Assembly: GCF_002127325.2 (NCBI RefSeq)
Contig: NC_035448.2
Location: 127,570,561 to 127,634,560, forward strand
DNA from: Helianthus annuus
Lineage: Eukaryota > Streptophyta > Magnoliopsida > Asterales > Asteraceae
Length of the DNA: 64,000 nucleotides
Direction: 5' to 3'
Part shown: positions 10,762-18,871 of the stretch, piece after piece
Layout of the letters: each line of letters begins with the position of its first letter
Numbering within the stretch: the first letter of the stretch is position 1
Program-made: the position numbers and the translations under genes
Notes under the pieces: model-generated
The model's input: the letters and a program-made list of their open reading frames with translations, nothing else
Databases searched by the model: none
What the model was told of the DNA's origin: nothing

Positions 10762-11500
10762 TGTTGGTCCATGCTTTCAAACCCAGAAAGAACATATGAT
10801 AAGGAAAGCCAAAACTGGCTCAGAACAGTTGATCTTCATAAGCAGTGCTTGAACAAGATTCTCCCCTTGACAGTGGTTATCTAGCAACTGATAGACTCCA
10901 AGCACTGATCATCACAATTGATGTTATCCAAAGTACTGATGAAGAATAAAGACTGAAGCTCCATCTACTGATGCCTCCTAAGTACTGTTGAAGACCAAAG
11001 AACTGATGACTCAATGAAGAAAGCACTGATGCTCATCATCAGTGCTTAGGCTACAACAGTGGAATGAAGAATCAGTTGTTTAATGTAATCAGTGTCTATG
11101 TAATCAGTGTTTGTATAGAACATTGTTTAGAGTTTGTTAGGAGGTTAGATGTCACTTTCATGGTGACGTCAGCAAAGATGCTCAGTGGTTTGGGTGTACT
11201 ATAAATAGAACAGTACTCTGTACTGTTCAATTAGCTCTTTCTTCACAAGTCATTCTGTACGAACAAATCACTGAGCTCGGGCTGAGGGGGAGTCTTGTGC
11301 ATGCATGCAAATTGTTTTGATTATTGTAATTTGATACAATCATTCAATTCAATGGAAAACATGTTTGCTTAAACTTTTCTTCCGTGATTGTGTTTACAAA
11401 GTTTGATTGTTATTTCCGCTGCAATTACTACATCTCTATTCTTTCATTTTACATCAATTAATTCAAACAAACACAATATAAAGAAACTCAGATCCTAACA
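10762..11500 (+). repeat. Sirevirus 5' LTR
   Basis: Begins TGTTGGTCC and ends GATCCTAACA. It is 739 bp and matches 29950-30689 throughout. It contains the TATA promoter and a run of ACTGAT / CAGTG words. The pre-insertion sequence (left flank joined to TTACT plus right flank) matches a second copy of the same local repeat downstream, confirming the boundary. Confidence 0.95.
11198..11207 (+). promoter_or_regulatory. TATA box in Sirevirus 5' LTR
   Basis: ACTATAAATA, conserved in the 3' LTR at 30388-30397. It lies about 300 bp before the LTR end and is the likely driver of the genomic transcript. Confidence 0.7.
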
Positions 11501-11501
11501 A

Positions 11502-11514
11502 TTAGTATCAGAGC
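11502..11514 (+). other. Primer binding site, initiator tRNA-Met type
   Basis: TTAGTATCAGAGC starts 1 nt after the LTR. It is one mismatch from the canonical plant Copia PBS TGGTATCAGAGC complementary to tRNA-iMet. It sets the element's orientation. Confidence 0.85.
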
Positions 11515-11667
11515 TTTGGACAGTCAAATTTGATCTAACAATCATTTTGACGTAAAAGTTCAGCTCGAATTCATTGATACTTTCAGTTGTTCGTATTTAG
11601 TTGAAAAACCGAGTAAGGTATAATCACGTATAAAAGTTGATTATTCAAGACATGTAAAACAGCCAGA

Positions 11668-12773
11668 ATGGCATCACAATCAAACGACACTCACAACACC
11701 AGGACTCTCTTCAAACCACTGATGCTTGTTAGATCCGAGTACAATATCTGGCAACGTCGGACGTGTCATGTCCTTGCACAACAAAATACTGGCTGTTGGA
11801 AGTCAGTCATATATGGACCACATGTTCCACAGGTGCCTAGTGTTGAAGATCCCAAAGGCTTTGTGCCTAAAAGCCCTGAAAACTATTCAGAACAAGATTT
11901 TCAAAAAATTGAACTAGATGCAAAGGCTTTTAGCATAGTAGCCTCAGCTTTTCCTAATGACATTTATGCTGGACTGTTACACCGTAACAGTGCTAAAGAG
12001 TTGTGGGATGCCTTAAAGGAACAGTTCGGTGGTACAGAAGAAGTGATAGAAAATAACAGGGAAGTTTTGAATCAACAGTATGAAACATTTTGCCATGTGA
12101 AAGGAGAATCACTAACACAGCAGTTTGAACGTTTTAGTTGTCTCATTAGTTAATTGAAACTTGTTAATGTTGAATTTGCAAAATCAACTCTAAATAGTAG
12201 GTTTCTAAGGTCACTTCCTGAAAAATAGGACACAATTGCTTTTGTAACCAGAAATTCCGTTGGGTTCAAAGAACTAAGTCTGACTCAACTTCATGGTCGA
12301 CTCCTCACTTATGAGAGAGAGAGTTGAACCAGAAAAAGAAGTTACAAGAGTCTGGGAAGGTTGCTAATGACTATACATTTGGTAGCACAACACTTCTTGG
12401 TCAAGAGGATTCTGGTAGTAGTAAGGATCAGAGTTATGATCATTATATTGACATAACTGCTGGTGGAGCCTTTAATAACTCTGATTCTTACTCAATTAAC
12501 TATGCTTTCATAGCTAGTAGTGAAAACCAGAGTTCAGACAACTTATCCTTTGAACTCGATGATCTCCAGCACTTTGATCCAACTGATCTGGAGGAAATGG
12601 ATATTTTGCACCAACTTGCACTGCTGAGTGTTAGAACCAGCAAGTTTTATAAGAGAACACGGAGAAAATTTCCAGGGTTACATGGGAACTTGAAAGTAGG
12701 GTTGGATAAATCAAAGATAAAATGCTACAAGTGTAACAGGTTAGGTCATTTTGCTAGAGAGTGTAGGAGTTAA
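11668..12773 (+). pseudogene. Sirevirus gag (capsid region and zinc knuckle), broken
   Basis: Codes for the capsid/nucleocapsid part of the polyprotein, which packages element RNA in cytoplasmic particles. ATG at 11668 opens a 161-codon stretch of the Copia UBN2-type Gag, with the LWDALKEQFGG core at about residues 112-122. It stops at 12152 and continues in the same frame with a further stop at 12232. The frame then shifts within the GA run near 12305-12320 and reads on to a CCHC zinc knuckle near its end (CYKCNRLGHFARECRS, C-X2-C-X4-H-X4-C) before stopping at 12773. Slippage in the GA run is the simplest cause of the shift. The copy cannot make intact Gag. Confidence 0.88.
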
Positions 12774-13064
12774 AATAATGGACCAATCATCACACATCCT
12801 AGCCTTAGACCTCAAAATAACCAAAACACTGCGCATTATTCCCAATATGCCCCTGCTGCTCATGTAAACACTGCTCATTATGCATACCCTATAACACCTA
12901 TTCCTGTGCACTATGTCCAAACCCCTGTTCCACAGATACAATATGTCCATGCCCCAGCTCCTCAAGTTCAGGTGCAACAAGCTGCACTTCAACAAGCTAC
13001 TCAAACATCTGCACAAACAGATTAGTAAAGCTTCTTTACCCAAGGCTTTGTTGATTGGAATAGC

Positions 13065-13983
13065 TTGCCTGAAGATTTAGCTGATGAAAACTTTGCTCTA
13101 TATGCTAAGAATGATGTTTCTAGTGATGAATTCTGTTTTGCAGCATTAGAGTCTATCCCAGAAGGGCTGGAAACTGAAGAGGGGGAATCCAGTACTGAAA
13201 CAGTGGATGTAATTGCTGAAGCAGTGGTTGCTGCTGTTGTTGGTGAACAACTATTGAAAGACAAACCTGAACCACTGATGGAGCCACTGTCTGACCCATG
13301 GTCTGTTGAAGAAGAGGAGAAGAAGCCCTGAGAGTGTCTGTGACTTTGCCATGATGACTGCAACTAAGGTATCACCTCAGGTACTCAAAAACCTATGTTT
13401 AGACAAATGCATCATAGCATTTGCTAATGTTAAAGAGGTGAATGAAAACCTTAGAGACAAAATCTTAAAAGATGAAATACAATTTGAAAAGTCTATTAAA
13501 GAACTGAAAATCAAGTTGTCAGAAAAGGATAATGAAATTTGCAGCCTCAAGCATGAGCATAGCATAACCAAGGACCAACTCCAGGCTATGGTAGAAAAAT
13601 ATCAAACCTGTAAAAAGGAGTTGGAATCTACCCAAATCACATGTGAAAAATGGGTGAAATCTTGCAAAGGTTATGAAGTTATGCTTGAGAAACAGATCAA
13701 AAGCAATGTAAAATTTGGCATAGGTTTCAAGAAAAATAACCAAGTTGAAAACACTGCTGCAAATGAGTCTGTTCAAAACATTGTTGAGATAATACCAACA
13801 AACAAGGATGGTCAAGAAATAAAAATAACTGATAAAATGGTAACAAAATCACTCTTAAAAAACCAGAGGGGTCCTCAACCTTTAAGGAGATTGAGAAATA
13901 CCAATTTAAACCCACTTGGTCAAATGAATGTGACATCCTTGAAAATTTCAAACCAATGGATTTTTTCACAGTGGATGGTGTGA
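13065..13983 (+). pseudogene. Sirevirus polyprotein: acidic linker and coiled-coil region, frameshifted
   Basis: The first segment (13065-13331) is acidic, rich in Glu/Ser/Val and ends in a Glu/Lys run. An overlapping frame then carries 225 codons (13306-13983) with a long charged heptad-like helix (for example KSIKELKIKLSEKDNEICSL near residues 63-82). Such a coiled-coil stretch between Gag knuckle and protease is common in plant Sirevirus polyproteins. The frame change falls in a purine-rich run (GAAGAAGAGGAGAAGAAG). No enzymatic motif is expected or seen. Identity rests on position and neighbours. Confidence 0.7.
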
Positions 13984-14687
13984 AAGCACCAAAGGCCAAG
14001 GTAATTCCTCTTAAGGACATCCCAACAGTGGTTCAAAACTCTGTTGCAAAGGAGTCTGAAAAGAGGAAAAAGAGAGAAAAAGTTAAAAATGTGTTTTATG
14101 ACTTTTGTGAAAAGAAAAATCATTTAACAAAAGATTGCTTTCATTTAAAAGCCTATGACATTAACAAAACAAGCATCATTGAGCCTTCAAAAAGCTGCAC
14201 CATTTGGGGAAAATCAAATCATCTCACTCATGAGTGTGTGTACCTCCAAACCTTTGAGGTTAAAAAGAAAGAATACACTGCAAAAACACCCATGAGTTCA
14301 TCAAATCAACCAATTAAGAAACAACCAATTGTGTCTGTCCAAATAGCTGTTACAAAACAGCTGAACAAAAGCACTGTTCCAAGAGATGTGCAAGTGACAC
14401 AGGCACCACCTGCCAACCAATTCCAAAGAGGATAAGGTCAACCTACATACCAAAGGGTCCCACATGTTTATGAGGTTTACAAAAAGCCTTCTAAACCCAA
14501 AGTGAACAGACACCCCTTTGGATATCAACATCTGATAGGAAATAGCCCACAACAGTGGTTAGAGAGAAATGCTTCAAAAGTTGTTCAAACCCCTGAGCTA
14601 ACCATTGTCCATATTCCTGGACTTGACTCTGACACTGTTGTGACCCCATCCAAAGCCTTATTGGCTTTAGAGACCCTCCTGAACTAA
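13956..14687 (+). pseudogene. Sirevirus polyprotein: second knuckle region upstream of protease, broken
   Basis: Two adjacent open stretches (13956-14435 and 14502-14687) separated by stops. The first has two damaged knuckle-like motifs: FCEKKNHLTKDCFHLK, where one cysteine is missing, and CTIWGKSNHLTHEC, where the second cysteine is Trp. Downstream is low-complexity Pro/Gln/Lys sequence. The region links Gag to protease in this element. The missing cysteines suggest zinc binding is lost. Confidence 0.65.
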
Positions 14688-14700
14688 TTATTTACTTGAT

Positions 14701-14916
14701 GTGCAGGGAGCTTCTACATGCTTAGATAGTCTTTGGTATGTAGATACTGGAGGCTCCAGGCACATGACTAGATGTAGAGCCCTACTCAAAGAATTCAAAA
14801 CTCATGGAGGGGGTGATATATCTTTTGGTAATAATAGTAAGGGAAAGGTATTGGGGTCTGGAACAGTTCAGTCTGGAAAAGTCAAGTTTGAAATGTCAAT
14901 CTCATTGACAATCTAA
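14701..14916 (+). pseudogene. Sirevirus aspartic protease
   Basis: Retroviral-type aspartic protease that would cleave the polyprotein. The active-site triad Asp-Thr-Gly is at 14743-14751 within WYVDTGGSRHMT, a typical Copia protease signature, followed by the ISFGNNSKGKVLGSG strand region. The frame stops at 14914-14916 and is resumed after a small shift by the segment at 14943. The catalytic Asp is intact. Confidence 0.85.
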
Positions 14917-14942
14917 AATTCAACCTCCTTAGTGTCTCCTAA

Positions 14943-15164
14943 ATGAGTGACAAAGGTTATGGACCATTCTTCACTAAGGAGAGTTGCAAGATTGTTGTAC
15001 CAGAAATGGTCAAAACGATTGAAGAAATAATAAAAACTGGAAAAACTCAACTTGTTACTCAAAGAAGTGGCAATGTTTATGTAGTTGATTTGTCAAAAGA
15101 GAGCCCTATGACTGATGCCTGTCTGTTCTCAGTTTCCTCAAACAAAGAGATAGAACTATGGCAC
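14943..15164 (+). pseudogene. Sirevirus pre-integrase domain, interrupted by nested element
   Basis: The GAG-pre-integrase segment ends at the ELWH motif, where the His is the first zinc ligand of the integrase N-terminal domain. The reading frame is cut exactly after this His codon by the element at 15165-22433, and it resumes at 22438 with KRLGHTNF once one GCAC duplication copy is discounted. The insertion itself therefore caused no frameshift apart from separating the halves by 7.3 kb. Confidence 0.85.
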
Positions 15165-15414
15165 TGATGTGTGTAAAATGCAACATATAAATCACATCAA
15201 TTAAGGCATAAAACTAACCCTTTTTAAGTACTAATGTTGGAAAAAGAGTGTTTTTGTCTTCCTTTTGTATTTTCAGGATGAAATGAGCTCAAATTCACAA
15301 AAGAAGCAAAAAGACAACTAATTCTAGCATAAATACAAGGAAAGGAATAAAAGAAGACTGCCCGGACCCTCAACGGCATCCTCCAAAGTAGAGAAGAGAA
15401 AACAGAAGTCTGAA

Positions 15415-15632
15415 CACGCCCCGTGCTCAGCCAGCACGGGGCCGTGCCCAAGAAGCAGCATAAAAGACAAACTTGTAGAAGCTTCCATTGCCCACCACGG
15501 GGCCGTGTCCAGTGAGCACGGGGGCGTGGTGAAAGTACAGCAGGCGCATTAATTGTAATTGCGAATTACAATTAATGAGGAGAGAGATTGTCAGACGGGC
15601 ACGGGGGCGTGTCCAGCGGACACGGGGCCGTG
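15415..15632. repeat. Three phased dyad pairs in LTR upstream of TATA
   Basis: Motifs of form CACG-N3/4-CGTG start at 15415/15435, 15496/15517 and 15600/15621. The linker inside each pair is always 9 nt, so starts are 20 or 21 bp apart. The last pair ends 18 bp before the TATA box. All three pairs recur in the 3' LTR (with two substitutions in one motif) and in both LTRs of copy 2. Confidence 0.9.
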
Positions 15633-15650
15633 CCCAGCCTTCTGTTCAGC

Positions 15651-15660
15651 CTATAAATAG
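15651..15660 (+). promoter_or_regulatory. TATA box of Athila-like LTR
   Basis: CTATAAATAG immediately downstream of the dyad pairs. The same box is at 21224-21233 and, in copy 2, at 56434-56443 and 62051-62060, each at the same distance from the last dyad. Confidence 0.75.
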
Positions 15661-16249
15661 GGGTGCTTGGTTTCATTCCATCTCATCCCTTGGCACACCA
15701 CCTCTCTCACACTTCATCCACCACCCACCACCACCATAACACCATCATCCATTGTCCATCGTAGAGTGTGTGTGAGTCGTCTCGGGATCCAAGATTGATC
15801 GTAAGAGTTCTTGACAATCAAGGCCATGTTTGCCTAAGTCTCTTACATCACTTGGTGAAGACAAGTGTTTAGTATAATACTTTTTATTTTTAATCTTTTG
15901 CACTTTTTATTTGGTTTTGTATTAATGACTTTAATAATTAGGTGCTTATGTTGAAGGTGATCTTTCCTTATCGTTTGTCCGTGGTGTCTTGGCATTATTT
16001 TACTGTCTATATAAAATAAAAGATTTTCACCATTCATATCTCCACGGTCTATATGGAGGTATGTTGGCTACCTGGTCGGGGGTTAAGGGAATGGTTTAGT
16101 AAGGGTCTTGCCCTTGTTCAGCGTTTAGAGGTCTTGCTTGGGACCTGGGTCAAATTTAGTAGGATCTCCTTCAATGCCCATAGGTATTGGATGGCGGGGA
16201 TCCAAACTCTTTGACCCCCTCATAAGTTAACTACTATTAATACTATAAC

Positions 16250-16455
16250 CCGACTATTTAGGACTGTATCCCTGCTGACTCAGACTATTTAGCCGAGGGT
16301 AACGTCACCGCCAAAAGCGGGGCCTACCATAATTTGCATTAATAACTTAATTCATTATCTTCCAATAATCCGACCCTTTAGGATTGTATCCTTGCTGACT
16401 CAAACTACTGGGTTGAGGGTAACGTCGCCTTCAAAAGAGGGGCCTACTACAATAA
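16250..16455. repeat. 120-bp tandem duplication within the LTR, downstream of TATA
   Basis: Two diverged units 120 bp apart share TTTAGGAYTGTATCC, TGCTGACTCA, GAGGGTAACGTC and AAAAGNGGGGCCTAC. The same pair is present in all four LTR copies of the family in the window, so it predates these insertions. It lies downstream of the TATA box and would be transcribed. Confidence 0.8.
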
Positions 16456-16853
16456 CTAAGATAATCTCTTAAATAAGTGCAAAAGTGCGAAAATAATCAA
16501 AGGTTATACTAATACACGAGTCGGATCCAAGTGATTCATCTTGTCTATCTGTTTTTTATTTTATTTTATTTTTCAGCATTTAGTTAGTTTTTATTTTCTT
16601 AGTTTAAAAACATTTTTCTCACTTTTTGATTTGATTAGACGTTGAGGATAAACCGGTATTAAAAGCTCTTGTGTCCTTGGACGACCTCGGTATCTTACCA
16701 ACACTATACTACGTCCACGATGGGTGCACTTGCCCATATGTGTGTTTAGTGTTAGTGAATATCGTGTTTTATAAATTTAAAACTTGGCTAAAGGTGTAAA
16801 AAGGGCTTAATTATATATCTAAATTATATACACACCAACACACATCAAGTTTT

Positions 16854-16871
16854 TGGCGCCGCTGCCGGGGA
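16854..16871 (+). other. Primer binding site, tRNA-Asp type
   Basis: TGGCGCCGCTGCCGGGGA lies 6 nt after the LTR. It matches the complement of the plant tRNA-Asp(GUC) 3' end with one mismatch (copy 2 at 57643 has the perfect form). tRNA-Asp priming is characteristic of the Athila lineage. Confidence 0.85.
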
Positions 16872-17156
16872 CACAAGGATTTTAAGAAAGTTAGGAATCA
16901 ACGGCCTAATCATATTTTTATTTTTCTTTTTAATTTTTAGGATTTTTCTTAGTTTTTCAGCTTCTGCAGAGCTCAGCACGGGCCGTGCCCGCTGAACACG
17001 CCCCCGTGCTCAATCATTGGAACTGGCAATCCTGTTTTAAGTCAGACAGTAAGCTGAACACGGGGCCGTGTCCACTCAACACGCCCCCGTGCCCAAGATT
17101 CTCTTACTGAAAACAGAACCGTTAGATCCCGGCGGTTGGTAATTTCTGACACAAAC

Positions 17157-18008
17157 ATGATTGATAGTAATTCTTTTTACTTTCGGAACTCTTATGGTAC
17201 GTGGTGTCGATTATGTGGAGGCGAACATGAAGAACTAAAATGTTATTTTCTAAATTATAGGCCCCACTATATAGACCCACCGATTCCTTATAACCTTAAG
17301 AGGGGCAAAAGTAAAAATAAGCACTATCTCTCCCTCGAATGCGCCCAGCCAGATATTCTAGGGGAAATGCTCCTTGACGAGTTATTTCAACTAGAAGAAC
17401 TAATTCTAAATTGGTCAAAAGAACTTAGGAAGGATTTTATTGATCCGCTCCAAGACGATGACCATGAGGAAATGTTGGAACCGCATTCCGACAACCTCGT
17501 TGCTCCCGAAAATACCTTCATACCTAGAAAAGACTTGGACGATAGTCGTCCCTGTGCCGATTGTGCCGTGAAGGACTCTCCATCGACTTCGTTCGATGCA
17601 TACATAGACCTGAGCGATTCGGCATACACCTTCTTTAACGAGAGCCCGGAAAAGGGTTGGACTTGTCCACCTAGAATGAAAATAGGAATTACCCTCACCG
17701 ATAACCTCTTGCATTCTCGCCTTGGTATAGGACAATTAAGGTATCTTAGGCACTTTGGGGTTGTTCCAACAAATCAAGAACCACCCGATATAAATAAACT
17801 CCTTAGGAAGCCACAAAACTCCATAAAACAGCCTCCCGACACGGGGCCGTGTCCGGTCAACACGACCCCGTGCCCACCCAGAAGATTTTCTGCTGATTTT
17901 GTCAGAATACGGACAAAATGTGTCAGGATTTTCTCTGCACACAGGGCCTTGCCCAGCGGACACGGGGCCGTGTCCAGCGTGCTGTCGTTTTCTTTAAATG
18001 CAGCCTGA
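17157..18008 (+). CDS. Athila-like ORF1, zinc-knuckle mini-Gag (hypothetical)
   Basis: The ATG at 17157 is chosen because copy 2 has an ATG at the equivalent place in the same ACACAAAC context. A knuckle CRLCGGEHEELKC (C17, C20, H24, C29; C-X2-C-X3-H-X4-C) lies at the N-terminus, the variant spacing I associate with Athila-type Gag. There is no capsid domain upstream, so this is a Gag remnant able in principle to bind nucleic acid. It is followed by an acidic helical stretch (about residues 55-115), then a segment conserved with copy 2 that includes FFNESPEKGWTCPP and QLRYLRHFGVVP. The last ~60 residues are read through dyad motifs and are absent from copy 2, so the natural end is probably near 17820. 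Function is inferred. Confidence 0.6.
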   Translation: MIDSNSFYFRNSYGTWCRLCGGEHEELKCYFLNYRPHYIDPPIPYNLKRGKSKNKHYLSLECAQPDILGEMLLDELFQLEELILNWSKELRKDFIDPLQDDDHEEMLEPHSDNLVAPENTFIPRKDLDDSRPCADCAVKDSPSTSFDAYIDLSDSAYTFFNESPEKGWTCPPRMKIGITLTDNLLHSRLGIGQLRYLRHFGVVPTNQEPPDINKLLRKPQNSIKQPPDTGPCPVNTTPCPPRRFSADFVRIRTKCVRIFSAHRALPSGHGAVSSVLSFSLNAA

Positions 18009-18074
18009 ATCCTGCTCATTTTTTACCACTTCACTAGACAGAGATTCCTGGGATCTTCACATATACCATCCTAG

Positions 18075-18439
18075 GTAAGTGCTAAAAGAAGGTTCCCAAG
18101 GACCATCTTGTCCTTTCCACTTTTGTTCATTTCTCCTTCTTTCAAAATTTTTCAAACATCTCCTCCATGGAAGCTTGGAAACCCCATGATTCCAACCTTC
18201 TATGAAAAGTTTGTAAGATTATTTGCTATGGGTTCTTGTTTAAAGTTGATTTTATAACTTTGTTTTGAATTATCTAAGCTTAAACCACAGTTAAAAGATG
18301 TGAAAATAATTTAAAACCCAAGAATCCTTAGCCAAAAAAATCCTGCAGACAACTGAACACGGGCCGTGCTCAGTGAACACGGGGCCGTGTTCGAGGTGCT
18401 GTTTTGCAAAAATTCAGTTATTTTCGGTTTCTTCCACAG
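18075..18439 (+). other. Possible intron between ORF1 and ORF2
   Basis: A near-consensus donor CTAG|GTAAGT (GT at 18075) and an acceptor-like pyrimidine-rich CTTCCACAG ending at 18439, three bases before the ORF2 ATG. Splicing would bring ORF2 closer to the 5' end and remove the dyad pair at 18358. In copy 2 the acceptor is kept (CACAG at 59229-59233) but the donor GT has become TT. This is sequence inference only. Confidence 0.35.
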
Positions 18440-18442
18440 AAA

Positions 18443-18871
18443 ATGGCCAGCAGAACTAGCGGATCATCTTCAAGAAATAACCGAAATGGGAGAAGGTCGT
18501 CCACAGCAGAAGACTCCCTAGTAAACTATGTTTACGCCTTAAGGGAAGCCATAGACGAGATGACGGGAGTAGAAGAAGCGCTAGTGGACCGTATTAATCA
18601 TCTGACGGTGGGGTTGGAAGGCTGTCTGCGAGAAGTGAACCTCCTGCACCAGAGGTTAAACCTTCTCGCCTCCCCGCCTTTGGTTCCCATAATAACCCAA
18701 AGGGCGTGGAATGTAGTACCCGAGGTCATCATTCCGGCCAAATGGTATGCCATGCACCAAGGGCCTCAGCAAAGGGTGGTGCAAGGAGTCCCGGTGAATG
18801 TTCCTCCTCAAGCCACTGAGGAGAATGAAGCTGCTTTCTTCCTCCCAAGGGAGATAGAAGAGTGGCTTTGA
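18443..18871 (+). CDS. Athila-like ORF2, small helical protein of unknown function
   Basis: I do not recognise this family. The ATG at 18443 aligns with the ATG of copy 2 at 59235. The product of about 142 residues starts with a Ser/Arg/Asn-rich, basic tail (about residues 1-25), then a predicted amphipathic helix with LREAIDEMTGVEEALVDRIN and, a few residues on, LTVGLE and NLLHQRLN. A variable Pro-rich middle follows, then an acidic end finishing LPREIEEWL. The helix and the C-terminal motif are kept almost unchanged in copy 2 while the middle has diverged, which argues for past selection on the protein. A structural or RNA-associated role is conceivable but unproven. Confidence 0.6.
   Translation: MASRTSGSSSRNNRNGRRSSTAEDSLVNYVYALREAIDEMTGVEEALVDRINHLTVGLEGCLREVNLLHQRLNLLASPPLVPIITQRAWNVVPEVIIPAKWYAMHQGPQQRVVQGVPVNVPPQATEENEAAFFLPREIEEWL

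Larger units (their letters stand above)
15165..16847 (+). repeat. Athila-like copy 1, 5' LTR
   Basis: 1683 bp. It contains three paired dyads (15415-15632), a TATA box at 15651-15660, a CCACCA-rich tract and a 120-bp internal tandem duplication. It matches 20738-22433, which has an extra 13-bp unit in the CCACCACCATCAT tract. Confidence 0.95.

Noticed and set aside
13022..13363. Minus-strand 113-codon Ser/Thr-rich frame
   Set aside because: Antisense shadow of the Sirevirus acidic linker.
15415..15632. CRISPR-like array of repeats and spacers
   Set aside because: Repeats are 11-12 nt in pairs with 9-nt linkers in a plant retroelement; no cas genes, and unit sizes do not fit.
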